DNA of 64,000 nt from Duganella flavida (GTDB lineage Bacteria > Pseudomonadota > Gammaproteobacteria > Burkholderiales > Burkholderiaceae_D). The translations under genes and the position numbers were made by a program. The DNA is taken from assembly GCF_009857445.1 (NCBI RefSeq), contig NZ_WWCN01000008.1, positions 62,001 to 126,000 of the forward strand. The letters are read 5' to 3'. Position 1 is the first letter of the stretch, and each line of letters opens with the position of its first letter. Below the pieces are notes generated by a model. That model was not told where the DNA came from and did not search any database. It saw nothing but the letters and a program-made list of their open reading frames with translations. This document shows, in pieces, positions 1 through 8,531 of the stretch.

Positions 1-298
1 GCGAGAACAGGTAGAGACCATCCACGCCCAGCGTGTCCTGCTGGTAGCGCTGGCCGTTTTCACGCGAGCGGCCGTAGGTGTAGCCGCCTTGCACGTCCCA
101 GTTTTCATTCACGGCCTTGCCGAACTTGAGGCCGGCGCCGTAGCCGCGCTTGTCCACGCCAAAGTCAGAGTCCGGCTTGACGCCATTGACGCTGGGCTGG
201 ATGTACCACGATGGATTGATGACCGCATCCTGCGCGAGGGCGGAAAACGACGCACACAGGGCTGCGGCGGCGAGGGCGATTTTCTTGGATTTATTCAC
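1..298 (-). CDS. Outer-membrane beta-barrel protein, N-terminal part (partial)
   Basis: About 99 codons of the 5' end are present and the gene runs off the left edge. I place the start at a GTG at 298 because GGGAG lies seven bases upstream and the reading then begins MNKSKKIALAAAALCASF, a clean signal peptide cleaved after SALA. The mature part has alternating polar and hydrophobic stretches (SWYIQPSVNG, YGAGLKFG, WDVQGGYTYGRS) of the kind seen in transmembrane beta strands of OmpA/OmpW-like proteins. It is probably an outer-membrane porin or barrel. Whether a C-terminal OmpA peptidoglycan-binding domain follows cannot be seen. Confidence 0.7.
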   Translation of the reverse strand, partial: MNKSKKIALAAAALCASFSALAQDAVINPSWYIQPSVNGVKPDSDFGVDKRGYGAGLKFGKAVNENWDVQGGYTYGRSRENGQRYQQDTLGVDGLYLFS

Positions 299-583
299 AG
301 GTGAACTCCCGGTTTGTTATCAAAATATTTCATTGCCAGCAATGTTGTTGCACTGCTGTTGGACCGAAGGTAAGGCAACTTGGTGCACGGCTTCCGTTCG
401 CTACCGCACCTAAGTTTGTGCTGTATCAAATTCATCACATTTCCTGAAACTTATTTGCGCGCACCTTGTCCCACGTTAAGGCTATAGAAGCACCAATAAT
501 GTTCGTTGCCGCACAGACTGGGGCGAGGCAAGCGGGCATTCTCTTCCTAAACGCGATACCGAATTGTTTAAAGGAGTGTTCCC

Positions 584-1210
584 ATGCATGCAGTCAGCAA
601 ACAACAAACCCTGGTCCAGAACGAGATGAAAGCCTCGACGGAGATGCACTCCACCACGGCGCGCCTGACGCTGATGGAGCGTTCGACGCCAGCCCCCCTG
701 GACCGCAAGCCGGCCTTGTCGATGGCGTCGATTGAGCGCGTGCGTTCGACCTCGGCCACCCTGCGCCGTATCGAAAATATGCAAAAGCTCATCGCGGAAT
801 TGACCCAGCACGAGATGCTGGCCGATGAAATTGCGTGGTTCCTCAAGTTTTCGCCCTCCGGCGCCCGCAAATACATCCGCGACCTGCGCGAAGCCGGCGT
901 GATCGAGCTGTCGCGCTACGTGGAAGGCACGGCGACCTATCTGGGCAAAGCGGTGTACCAGCTGACGCCGGATCCGGAGCGCATCGCGGCCTTCCTCGCC
1001 GCCATCGCCCAGCCGAAGCGCGAAGGTGCGCCACCGCGCAAGGAGCGTCCAGGCCTGCGTGAACAGGCAATGGCAGGCAATGGCCGCCACTTCCACATTC
1101 TGGCGGACGACACGCACTACGCCATCCGCGTCAACCGCGGCCCGGTGATGCGCGATCCGTTGGTAGCGGCCTTGTTCGGCGTGCCGATGTCGCAGCAAAA
1201 AGCTGAATAA
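584..1210 (+). CDS. Winged-helix-like DNA-binding protein, uncharacterised
   Basis: A 208-residue protein with AAAGGAG nine bases before the ATG. Residues 1-60 are polar and probably disordered. Residues about 65-130 contain a helical segment followed by LADEIAWFLKFSPSGARKY and LREAGVIELSRY, which has the spacing of a winged helix-turn-helix (sensor helix, recognition helix, wing). This is the pattern of a transcriptional regulator that scores specificity through a single wHTH. The C-terminal 45 residues hold no domain I recognise. It stands alone between the barrel protein and mtfA, so context gives no target. Real gene with good confidence; regulatory function is an inference from the fold pattern. 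Confidence 0.6.
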   Translation: MHAVSKQQTLVQNEMKASTEMHSTTARLTLMERSTPAPLDRKPALSMASIERVRSTSATLRRIENMQKLIAELTQHEMLADEIAWFLKFSPSGARKYIRDLREAGVIELSRYVEGTATYLGKAVYQLTPDPERIAAFLAAIAQPKREGAPPRKERPGLREQAMAGNGRHFHILADDTHYAIRVNRGPVMRDPLVAALFGVPMSQQKAE

Positions 1211-1232
1211 AACCACGTGCCGCAGGGGTATG

Positions 1233-1258
1233 ATGTTTGCATATTGAAATGCAAACAT
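1233..1258. repeat. Perfect 10-bp inverted repeat upstream of mtfA
   Basis: ATGTTTGCAT at 1233-1242 is exactly complementary to ATGCAAACAT at 1249-1258, with a 6-base spacer. It lies between the stop of the winged-helix protein (1210) and the mtfA start (1304). There is no run of T after it, so it is not a standard terminator. Its dyad symmetry and promoter position make an operator the likeliest reading; a transcription-end hairpin is the alternative. Confidence 0.5.
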
Positions 1259-1303
1259 GCAACCCCAACTATTCCGTCAAGACATTAAACGGACTTGCGG
1301 CAC

Positions 1304-2176
1304 ATGGAAGCTTTGATCTGGATCGGCCTGACGGCGCTAGCGATCGCGCTGCCTTTTTATTTCCCGCGCTGGCGCTTGCGGCGCGTGCTGGCGAGGCCAT
1401 TGCCGCCCGAGGCCGAGGCGGTGCTGCAGCGAAATATCCCTGTCTACAAAAACATGAGCCCGGATCTGCAACAGCAGCTGCGGCGCATGGTGGTGCAGTT
1501 CCTGCATCAGAAAAAATTCATCGGTTGTGAAGGGTTGGACGTGACGGATGAAATGGCCGTCACTATCGCTGGCCAGGCGTGTATGCTGCTGCTGAACCGG
1601 CCCAGCAAGGTCTATCCGGCCTTGCACACCATCATGGTCTACCCCAGCGAATTCGTGGCGCAGCGGGCCGAAGTAGGGCCGGGCGGCGTGATCACGCCGG
1701 GCCACCAGCGCATGCTGGGCGAGTCCTGGGATGACGGCCGCGTAGTGCTGTCGTGGGACAATGTGCGCCGTGGCGCCGCTGACTGGACCGACGGCCACAA
1801 CGTGGTGCTGCACGAGTTTGCGCACCAGCTGGACAGCGAGTCCGGCCGCGCCAACGGTGCGCCTTATCTCGGCCATCCGGATAGTTACCGAGAATGGTCG
1901 GAAGTACTGTCGCGCGACTATCAAAACCTGCGCATGAATGCCATGTACCGCCAGCACACGGTGATGGACCATTACGGCGCCACCAATCCGGCCGAATTCT
2001 TCGCCGTCGCCACCGAGACTTTCTTCGAGAAACCCTATCAAATGGCCGAGCATCACGCCGAGCTGTACGGGGAATTCCTCAAATACTACCGGGTCGATCC
2101 GCGTGCATGGATGTCGCCGCCACCCCCACCGCCGCCACCGGAAATATCGCCGTACGCCTACGTCGCTGGCTGGTGA
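1304..2176 (+). CDS. mtfA: MtfA-family zinc-dependent peptidase
   Basis: A protein of 290 residues in the MtfA (M90) peptidase family. In Escherichia coli MtfA binds the glucose repressor Mlc and has aminopeptidase activity. The zinc motif HEFAHQLD is at about residues 170-177, with a downstream glutamate in NPAEFFAVATETFFEKP that would supply the third ligand. The N-terminus has one hydrophobic helix (ALIWIGLTALAIALPFYF), so it may be membrane-anchored, unlike the soluble enterobacterial form. The C-terminus ends in eight consecutive prolines and a short aromatic tail. I prefer the ATG at 1304; an in-frame TTG lies nine bases upstream and neither start has a strong ribosome site. Confidence 0.82.
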   Translation: MEALIWIGLTALAIALPFYFPRWRLRRVLARPLPPEAEAVLQRNIPVYKNMSPDLQQQLRRMVVQFLHQKKFIGCEGLDVTDEMAVTIAGQACMLLLNRPSKVYPALHTIMVYPSEFVAQRAEVGPGGVITPGHQRMLGESWDDGRVVLSWDNVRRGAADWTDGHNVVLHEFAHQLDSESGRANGAPYLGHPDSYREWSEVLSRDYQNLRMNAMYRQHTVMDHYGATNPAEFFAVATETFFEKPYQMAEHHAELYGEFLKYYRVDPRAWMSPPPPPPPPEISPYAYVAGW

Positions 2177-2313
2177 GCAAGACCTGCTGCCGCAAGTAAT
2201 TTGTATTTTTGCCACTAGCAGCTAAAAGTGGTTACTGCAATCGCTAAACATGGGAGTATTTGATCCGCATCAATGCTGCGATGCGTCAAATCCCCCCTAG
2301 ATTGCAGGAGAAT

Positions 2314-3348
2314 ATGATGACCTTGCGTTCGTCTTTGGCTTTGCTGTCTCTCGCGTTTGGCTGTGCACAAGCAGCCAGTTCATTGCCGGGCTTTGCTGCC
2401 GATCCCAGCGGCACTTCGGTGTCCGGCCTGTCTTCCGGCGCTTTTATGGCAGTGCAATATCAAGTGGCATATTCCAGCGAAGTGGTGGGCTCCGGCATCG
2501 TCGCCGGCGGGCCGTACTACTGCGCTGCCGGGCTGATAATGAATGCCGGCATTTGCATGGGCTCGGTGCCGCTGGTGGCGCCGAATCCTTACCTGATGGT
2601 GGGCGCGGCCCAGAGCTACGCCGGCCTCAACCTGATCGACCCGCTCAGCAACCTGGCCAAGGACCGCATCTACGTCTTCAGCGGCACCAAGGATACGGTG
2701 GTGTACCAGAAGGCGGTTGACGCCACGGTGGGCTTCTTCAAGGAGGCGGGCGTGCCGGCGGCTAACCTGCAGTATGTGAACTCGCTGCCGGCCGGGCACG
2801 CGCTGATCATTCCGTCGTTCGGCAATCCCTGTCCGGACAACAAGTCGCCCTACATCAGCCATTGCGCCATCTCCACCAAGGACTATGACCAGCCCGCGGA
2901 AATCCTGACCCACATCTACGGTCCGCTGAATCCGCGCGCTGTCACCCGCAGCGGCCAGCTGATCTCCTTCAAGCAGAGCGAGTTCGGCACCTCCGCCATC
3001 AGCATGGCGGACGAAGCCTATGTCTACGTGCCGGCCAGTTGCCAGCAGGGCGGCTGCAAGGTGCACGTGGCTTTCCACGGCTGCAAGCAGTCGGCAGAAT
3101 CGGTGAAGGATGATTTCTACAACAAGAGCAGCTACAACGACTGGGCCGACAGCAACCACCTGATCGTACTGTACCCGCAGGTGAACAAGTCGCCGGTGGT
3201 GCCGTTCAACCCGGAAGGCTGCTGGGATTGGTTCGGCTACACCGGCGCGCTGTACGCCACCAAGAGTGGGCCGCAGATCCAGGCCATCCACGCCATGGTC
3301 CAGCGTTTGACTTCGCCGGTGTCAGCGCAGGTGGCGTCGGCGCAATAA
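2314..3348 (+). CDS. Secreted PHA/PHB depolymerase, type 2 catalytic domain
   Basis: A 344-residue esterase that would hydrolyse polyhydroxybutyrate or its oligomers outside the cytoplasm. GCAGGAG sits just ahead of two adjacent ATGs (2314, 2317), followed by a signal peptide ending CAQA. The lipase box GLSSG is very near the mature N-terminus (Ser about residue 40), which is the arrangement of type 2 extracellular short-chain PHA depolymerases. The oxyanion motif AFHGCKQS and the aromatic-rich C-terminal part (GCWDWFGYTG) also fit. No linker or substrate-binding domain follows, so it may act on amorphous PHB or oligomers rather than bind crystalline polymer. Its stop codon directly abuts that of the convergent response-regulator gene. 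Confidence 0.85.
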   Translation: MMTLRSSLALLSLAFGCAQAASSLPGFAADPSGTSVSGLSSGAFMAVQYQVAYSSEVVGSGIVAGGPYYCAAGLIMNAGICMGSVPLVAPNPYLMVGAAQSYAGLNLIDPLSNLAKDRIYVFSGTKDTVVYQKAVDATVGFFKEAGVPAANLQYVNSLPAGHALIIPSFGNPCPDNKSPYISHCAISTKDYDQPAEILTHIYGPLNPRAVTRSGQLISFKQSEFGTSAISMADEAYVYVPASCQQGGCKVHVAFHGCKQSAESVKDDFYNKSSYNDWADSNHLIVLYPQVNKSPVVPFNPEGCWDWFGYTGALYATKSGPQIQAIHAMVQRLTSPVSAQVASAQ

Positions 3349-3849
3349 CTATAGGATCACCGAGCCGTCGTCGCTGCGCTTGACGTGCAGCAGGCCCGGC
3401 TCTTCTTCCTCCAGCCGCTGCGCTTCCAGGTCCTGTGCGCTGGGAGCGTGGCCGGCTTCTTCGAGCAGGCGCTGGCGTTCCTCCAGTCCCCGCAAGATGT
3501 TTTGCTCCAGTTCCGACTGCTGCCACGGCTTGGGGATGAAGCGGAATACGTGGGCGTCGTTGATGGCCGCCATCGCCGTTTTGAAATCGGTGGAGGCGCT
3601 CAGCATGATGCGTACCGTGGTCGGCGCCACGTCCTTCAAGGCTTGCAGGAATTCGCCGCCGCTCATTTCCGGCATCATGAAATCGGACACCACCAGGTCG
3701 AACTCGCATACGCAGATGCGGTTCAGCGCATCAAACGGATTGGTGAAGGTTTCGATCTGCGCGCCAGCCAGCGGCTTGCTTTGCCGTAGCGCGCGTTGCA
3801 GAGCGCTCAGCATATTCGGTTCATCGTCGACCAGCAGGATGCGGCTCAT
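3349..3849 (-). CDS. Response regulator (REC only, with charged tail)
   Basis: A 166-residue receiver protein. The acidic pocket DDE is at residues 8-10, the phospho-acceptor is Asp56 in VVSDFMMP, and IMLSAS and PKPW supply the switch and lysine positions. REC domains with the PKPW/TKPW ending are typical of the RpfG-like and hybrid-kinase output group. After the REC domain there is only an acidic coiled tail, so it has no DNA-binding or enzymatic output and probably works by protein contact. Its ATG overlaps the stop of the upstream histidine kinase as ATGA, which implies translational coupling and a cognate pair. Confidence 0.88.
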   Translation of the reverse strand: MSRILLVDDEPNMLSALQRALRQSKPLAGAQIETFTNPFDALNRICVCEFDLVVSDFMMPEMSGGEFLQALKDVAPTTVRIMLSASTDFKTAMAAINDAHVFRFIPKPWQQSELEQNILRGLEERQRLLEEAGHAPSAQDLEAQRLEEEEPGLLHVKRSDDGSVIL

Positions 3850-5222
3850 AACTGTTCCTCCGTGTGGCGGACCGGCAGCAGCACGCGGAAGCAGGTGCCG
3901 CGTCCCAGCTCGGTATCGACCTCGATGCGGCCGCCGTGTTTTTTAACGATGCCATACGCCAGCGACAAACCCAGCCCCGTGCCTTTGCCGACCGCCTTGG
4001 TGGTGAAGAAGGGATCGAAGATGCGCGACAGCGCGTCGGGCGCGATGCCGGAGCCGGTGTCTTCCACTTCCAGCTTGACGGTGCGCTGGTCGGCCATGCC
4101 GGTACGCAGCGTGATCATGCCGCGCTCCGGCCCCATCGCGTGCGCAGCGTTGACCACCAGGTTCAGCACCACCTGGTTGATCTGCAGCGGCAGGCACTCG
4201 ATCTCCGGTATGTCGCCGTAAGCCTTGACCACATCGGCGCAGTACTTGACCTCATTGGCGACGATGTTGAGGGTGGAGTCTATGCCTTGGTGCAGGTCGG
4301 CGCGGCTCCAGTCCTGGCTGGCGTCGGCGCGCGAAAAGTCCTTGAGGTCTTCAACGATGTGGCGCACGCGCACGATGCCTTCGCGTGATTCGCGCATCAG
4401 CGCCGGAATGTCCTGGCGCAGGAAATCCAGGTCGATGCGCTCGCGCATGGCGCGCAGGCGCGAGGTCACGGCCGGCTGGGCGATGCTGGTTTCAGCTTCC
4501 TGGTAAGCGTCCAGCATGCCGAACAACTGGTCGAGATAATTTTGCAGCGTGCCGACGTTGGAGAAAATGTAGCCGATCGGATTGTTGATTTCGTGCGCCA
4601 CGCCGGCCGCCAGCTGGCCGATGGAGGCCATCTTTTCGGCCTGCACCAGTTGCTGCTGCGCGGTGGTGAGCAGATCGTTCAGTTCGGTCAGCTGGCGGAT
4701 GTCGTCTTCCAGCTTGTCGTTGGCCTGCGCCAGCTGGGCGGTGCGCTTTTCGACGATGTGTTCGAGGCCATCCTTGGCCTTGCGCAGCGCGTTCTCGGCG
4801 ACGCGGCGTTCGGTCACGTCGCGCAGGGTTTCGATGGCGCCGACGATATTGCCGTCAAGGTCACGCAACGGCGCGGCGGTGAAGTGCAGCCAGTGGCCGC
4901 TGGCGCCGATGTTGGGGAAGAAGTCTTCCGACTCATACGCGCCGGGGATCAGCGTGGAGCGCTGGCTGTGGCCCGGATAATGTTCGTCGATATTGTCGTC
5001 GCCGGCCACGATCAGGTCCGACAACAGCGGGCGCTCCTTCGTATAGAACGGCTGCCACTGGTTGCGGGTGCCGACCATGCAGGAGCGGGTCCAGCCCAGC
5101 AGCTGCTCGCAGGCCTTGTTCCAGTGCGTGATGACGTGATGGCGATTGATGGCAAAGGTGGCGACCGGATGGCCGTCGAAGAATTCGGATAACGCCACTT
5201 CCGCTTGCGAGCTCAGTTTCAT
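3846..5222 (-). CDS. PAS-domain sensor histidine kinase
   Basis: A 458-residue kinase with no transmembrane segment. Domains in order: PAS (about 10-140, ending in the PAC-like ETLRDVTERR), a coiled coil (145-195), the dimerisation/phospho-acceptor segment with His210 in GVAHEINNPIGY, and a HATPase_c domain with the N box (LNLVVNAAHAM), G1 (DTGSGIAP) and G2 (GKGTGLGLSLAYGI). The HEINNP form of the H box is characteristic of NtrB-like kinases. A clear GAGGAG site precedes the ATG. It lies nine bases after the HDOD gene and is coupled to the response regulator, so it is the third gene of a four-gene leftward operon. Confidence 0.9.
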   Translation of the reverse strand: MKLSSQAEVALSEFFDGHPVATFAINRHHVITHWNKACEQLLGWTRSCMVGTRNQWQPFYTKERPLLSDLIVAGDDNIDEHYPGHSQRSTLIPGAYESEDFFPNIGASGHWLHFTAAPLRDLDGNIVGAIETLRDVTERRVAENALRKAKDGLEHIVEKRTAQLAQANDKLEDDIRQLTELNDLLTTAQQQLVQAEKMASIGQLAAGVAHEINNPIGYIFSNVGTLQNYLDQLFGMLDAYQEAETSIAQPAVTSRLRAMRERIDLDFLRQDIPALMRESREGIVRVRHIVEDLKDFSRADASQDWSRADLHQGIDSTLNIVANEVKYCADVVKAYGDIPEIECLPLQINQVVLNLVVNAAHAMGPERGMITLRTGMADQRTVKLEVEDTGSGIAPDALSRIFDPFFTTKAVGKGTGLGLSLAYGIVKKHGGRIEVDTELGRGTCFRVLLPVRHTEEQL

Positions 5223-5231
5223 CGGTGCTCC

Positions 5232-6035
5232 TCAGTTCACCAGGATTTGACACATATCGCTGATCATCAGCGTGCATTTTTCAGTTAGCTGCTGGCGCTG
5301 CTCGTCTTCGAAGGCCAGCGTGCGCCATGCGTGTTCACCATCATCGGCCGGTTGCGCCAGCAGGTGCGCCATGCCCACTGCCAGCGCCAGACCGGTGGCG
5401 TCGGCGCGGTGCTGGTGGCTGATGGCGTCCTGGATCGCTTGCGGGAATTTCCAGTAGGCCGCCAGCGCGCTGCCGGCATGCGTGTGGTCGACGCCGAACA
5501 CTGCCAGCTCAGCCTCGGCCACGGTGGCGTCTTCATGTTCGTTGCGCCACAGCGGCACCGCCGCGTACTCGTCCGGAAAGCGCGTGGCCAGCACCAGCGT
5601 GCCGAGGTTGTGCAGCAGGCCGGCGGTGAAGGCGGTATCCGGGCTTTGCCGCAAGTGCTTCGCCAGCGCACGCGCCCACACAGCGGTGGCGATGGCGTGG
5701 CGCCAGAAGGCGTCGAAGTCGAGCGCGGCATCGGCGGTTTTCGGCACAGCACCGATCACGCCGCAAGCCGTCACCAGCGTGCGCACACTGTGCAGGCCCA
5801 GCACCGACATGGCCTGCTGGATGCTGGTGACCTTGGACGGCATGCCGTAGAACGAGGAGTTGGCCAGCCGCAGCGTCTTGGCGGTGAGCGCCTGGTCGAG
5901 CGCGAGGCGGCCGGACAGGTAGTGCAGGTCGACGTCGTCCTCTTCCATGCTGGACAGCAGCTCAGCCACCACGGCCGGCAGCGAAGGCAGGTCGTGGATG
6001 CGGCGCACCACTTCGTCGAGCGCGACCTGGCTCAT
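5232..6035 (-). CDS. HDOD domain protein
   Basis: A 267-residue protein made almost entirely of an HDOD domain, a signalling relative of HD phosphohydrolases that normally lacks catalytic metal ligands. Visible family features are IHDLPSLPAVVAELLSSM at the N-terminus, LANSSFYGMPSKVTSIQQA, and GLLHNLGTLVLA, where a true HD enzyme would have HDIG. The ATG at 6035 overlaps the stop of the upstream EAL-REC gene as ATGA, which fixes the start; a longer in-frame reading upstream is only the shadow of that gene. HDOD proteins often sit beside c-di-GMP or two-component genes, as here. Confidence 0.87.
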   Translation of the reverse strand: MSQVALDEVVRRIHDLPSLPAVVAELLSSMEEDDVDLHYLSGRLALDQALTAKTLRLANSSFYGMPSKVTSIQQAMSVLGLHSVRTLVTACGVIGAVPKTADAALDFDAFWRHAIATAVWARALAKHLRQSPDTAFTAGLLHNLGTLVLATRFPDEYAAVPLWRNEHEDATVAEAELAVFGVDHTHAGSALAAYWKFPQAIQDAISHQHRADATGLALAVGMAHLLAQPADDGEHAWRTLAFEDEQRQQLTEKCTLMISDMCQILVN

Positions 6036-7531
6036 GATGCGGCCTCGCTGGGACTGAGTGTGATCAGGCTGCCGCGCGAGGCCGAGTGCATGCCCATCGG
6101 GTAAGTGCGCACAGCGTAGCGGCGGCCCTCGATGTCGGTGTGATGGCCGCCGGGCAGGGTGGCGCCGGGCGCGAACAGTTCGGGCAGCACGGCGCAAGCC
6201 TCGTTGCCGAGCAAGGCGCCGCTGCGCCGGAACACGCTGCCAGCGGCGCCGTTGATGAAGGCGATCATGCCTTCGTCATCCATGCCGATCACCGGCAGCG
6301 GCAATTGCTGCAGGATTTCGCGCGCGATGCTGAGGCTGATTTCATCGCGGGCTATCTGGCGCTGCATCTGGTGCAGCAACTGTTCCATGCGGCGGTTGGC
6401 GCTGGCTAGCTCGCGGTTGGCGTTGCGCACTTCCATATTGAGGCGGATGTTGTCGTCGGCGATTTCCTTGAGGCGGAAAGCGTCGGCCAAGTGGGCGCGC
6501 AGCTGCTCGTCGTTCCACGGCTTGGTGAGGAATTTGTAGATCGCACCCTCGTTGACCGCGTCGGTCACCGATTGCAGCTCGGTGTAACCGGACAGCATGA
6601 TGCGAATGGTGTCCGGCCGCAGGTTGCGCGCATGGCGCAGGAAGTCGGCGCCGCTCAGGCCTGGCATGCGCTGGTCGGAGATGATGACGTCGACCGGCTG
6701 CTGCATCAGCAGTTCCATGCCTTGCTCGCCGCAGTTGGCGGTGATGATGTCGTAGCCGTCCGGACGCAGCAGGCGCTTGAGTGCGGACAGGATGTTGGCC
6801 TCGTCATCGACCAGCAGCAGGCAGCGGCGTTTGGCCTGCACGCGCAGCAGGTGCGGCGGCAGGCGGCGATCGTCGCGCAGCAGGGCGCCGATCTCGTCCG
6901 GTGACAGCGGTGCGGCGTACACCTCGCCCTGCACCAGGTCGCACAGATTGGTGCGCAGGAAGGCGCACTGCGCTTCGGTGTGGACGCCATCGGCGGCGAT
7001 GCGGATGCCGAGATGGTGCGCCATCGCCATCAGCGCCTGGCACAGCGCGGCGGCAGCTTCATCGTCGGCGACCTCGCGCACGCGGGCGGCGTCGAGCTTG
7101 ATGTAGTCGAAGGGGTAGCGCTGCAGGTGGTGGAGGCAGGCCGGGCCTGCGCCGAACTGGTCCAGCGTCAGGCAGGCGCCCAGTTGCTTGAAGAAATCGA
7201 GGGCAGTGTCGCTGGCGCTCGGATCGTGGGTGAGGGCGGCTTCGCTCAGTTCCAGCGTCAACGCGGCTGGCTGGATGGCGTGTTCTTCCAGTACGGCCGC
7301 CACGGCGGGGCCGAAGCGTGGATCGTGCAGCTGCGCGGGCGCGACCTGGATCGCCACTTGCAGGTCGTCGGCATCGACTGCACCGCCTTGCCACAGTGCG
7401 CGGTCGGCGCAGGTGCGGCGCAGCAGCGCCAGGCTGTTGGCGCTGGAGGACAGCGTAGCCAGGCCGGCGACCGCGCCATTGCGCAAATCGACCAGCGGCT
7501 GGTACTGCGGCGCGTGATCGTCGAACTCCAT
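6032..7531 (-). CDS. Degenerate EAL - REC - PAS signalling protein
   Basis: A 499-residue protein with an unusual order: EAL-like domain (about 8-215), receiver domain (237-350, phospho-acceptor Asp286 in IISDQRMPGLSG, ending TKPW), a coiled coil (360-400) and a PAS domain (405-495). The EAL domain has lost most metal and catalytic residues: the EAL position reads AGLATL, the usual LELTES is LELSEA, DDFGTG is DQFGAG and the AEGVE segment is AADGV. It is therefore unlikely to be a c-di-GMP phosphodiesterase and could instead bind c-di-GMP or a partner. AGGA lies seven bases before the ATG. First gene of the operon with the HDOD, kinase and response-regulator genes. Confidence 0.87.
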   Translation of the reverse strand: MEFDDHAPQYQPLVDLRNGAVAGLATLSSSANSLALLRRTCADRALWQGGAVDADDLQVAIQVAPAQLHDPRFGPAVAAVLEEHAIQPAALTLELSEAALTHDPSASDTALDFFKQLGACLTLDQFGAGPACLHHLQRYPFDYIKLDAARVREVADDEAAAALCQALMAMAHHLGIRIAADGVHTEAQCAFLRTNLCDLVQGEVYAAPLSPDEIGALLRDDRRLPPHLLRVQAKRRCLLLVDDEANILSALKRLLRPDGYDIITANCGEQGMELLMQQPVDVIISDQRMPGLSGADFLRHARNLRPDTIRIMLSGYTELQSVTDAVNEGAIYKFLTKPWNDEQLRAHLADAFRLKEIADDNIRLNMEVRNANRELASANRRMEQLLHQMQRQIARDEISLSIAREILQQLPLPVIGMDDEGMIAFINGAAGSVFRRSGALLGNEACAVLPELFAPGATLPGGHHTDIEGRRYAVRTYPMGMHSASRGSLITLSPSEAAS

Positions 7532-7754
7532 CAGGCGTTCCTATCGAAATGGAAGCTGGCTGCTCGAAAATACTATCGGTCGATTATACGGCGAAACCGT
7601 GGTGTGGACGACAGCGGGCTCGTGCGGTGGCAACAGTGTCGGCTTGTTATCCCACTGATGGCTAGTGCTGTTGCTTATCGGAGACTATGGTATTGCGCTG
7701 AGCAATTTTCGGTATGATAGTCGCTAGACACCAACCGAAGAACGGGAGGCGGCA

Positions 7755-8114
7755 ATGACACAGGCATGGCTAGTGCTCACTCGTCCGGACGGGCGCGATG
7801 TGGCGGCGCCGTCCGAGGCCCAACTGGCGGCGGCGCTGGCCGACGTCTACGGCGGCAAGGCTGCCAGCAATGACGGCGGCCCCGGCAGCGCCGTGCTGCG
7901 CTTCGGTTACGACGACGGCCTGATGTACGAGATGGAAGTGTCGAGCGGCGGCGCGGTGCGCTTTGCCGAATGGTCGGACCGCGATTGCGAAATCGCCCTG
8001 GCCTCGCCGCGCACCATGACCGTGGCGGCGCAGGCCGACGCCTTGCAGCTGTGGCGCTTGATGGCGCAGCGGCAGGTGGCCAAGATCCGCAACCAGCCCT
8101 GGCGTGATGACTAG
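7755..8114 (+). CDS. Hypothetical protein, 119 residues
   Basis: A small acidic protein with a strong GGGAGG site six bases before the ATG. I do not recognise the family. The sequence suggests a compact alpha/beta fold: an N-terminal strand (AWLVLTRPDG), a helix (EAQLAAALADVY), then strands around AVLRFGYDDGLMYEMEV and VRFAEWSD and a C-terminal helix. There is no signal peptide or membrane segment. Codon use matches its neighbours. Its stop overlaps that of the convergent TraR/DksA gene in the palindrome CTAG. Confidence 0.6.
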   Translation: MTQAWLVLTRPDGRDVAAPSEAQLAAALADVYGGKAASNDGGPGSAVLRFGYDDGLMYEMEVSSGGAVRFAEWSDRDCEIALASPRTMTVAAQADALQLWRLMAQRQVAKIRNQPWRDD

Positions 8115-8485
8115 CGTTGGCGCTGTTCCATCCGCGTCTGGCAGTTGATGCAGAAGCGCGCTTCCGGGCGCGCGTTCAAGCGCGAGTAGCCGATGGCCTC
8201 GCCGCAGTGTTCACACAATCCATAACTTTGAGCGCCGAACTTGGCCAGTGCATGGCGCACGATGTCGAGCTGGCGCGCCGTGTGTGCTGCCGCCTCGTGC
8301 ACGGCGGCGTGCAGCGTGCGCTGGCTGGCGTTGTCGGCCGGCGAAGCTTCCGCCACGTGCGGTAGCGGCAGGCGCAGATCGGTGGTGTGATCGAGATCAT
8401 CCGCAAGCTGGCTGAGCAACGCGATGCGGGCGCGTTCCAGCCGCGCCTGCATGCTAGCCCATTCCTGTTCGCCAAGTCCGTTCAT
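8111..8485 (-). CDS. TraR/DksA-family zinc-finger protein
   Basis: A 124-residue protein with a C-terminal four-cysteine zinc finger (CEHCGEAIGYSRLNARPEA then CINC), the signature of the TraR/DksA family that enters the RNA polymerase secondary channel. The N-terminal half is a helical region that would form the coiled coil. It lacks the two acidic tip residues in the exact DksA context, so it is a DksA-like paralogue rather than DksA itself. AAGGAG lies nine bases before the ATG at 8485; an in-frame GTG nine bases upstream is less likely because it falls inside that spacing. Confidence 0.82.
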   Translation of the reverse strand: MNGLGEQEWASMQARLERARIALLSQLADDLDHTTDLRLPLPHVAEASPADNASQRTLHAAVHEAAAHTARQLDIVRHALAKFGAQSYGLCEHCGEAIGYSRLNARPEARFCINCQTRMEQRQR

Positions 8486-8531
8486 GCCGCACACTCCTTG
8501 CGGTGTTGGACCAGGGCGGCGGCGAATCGTT

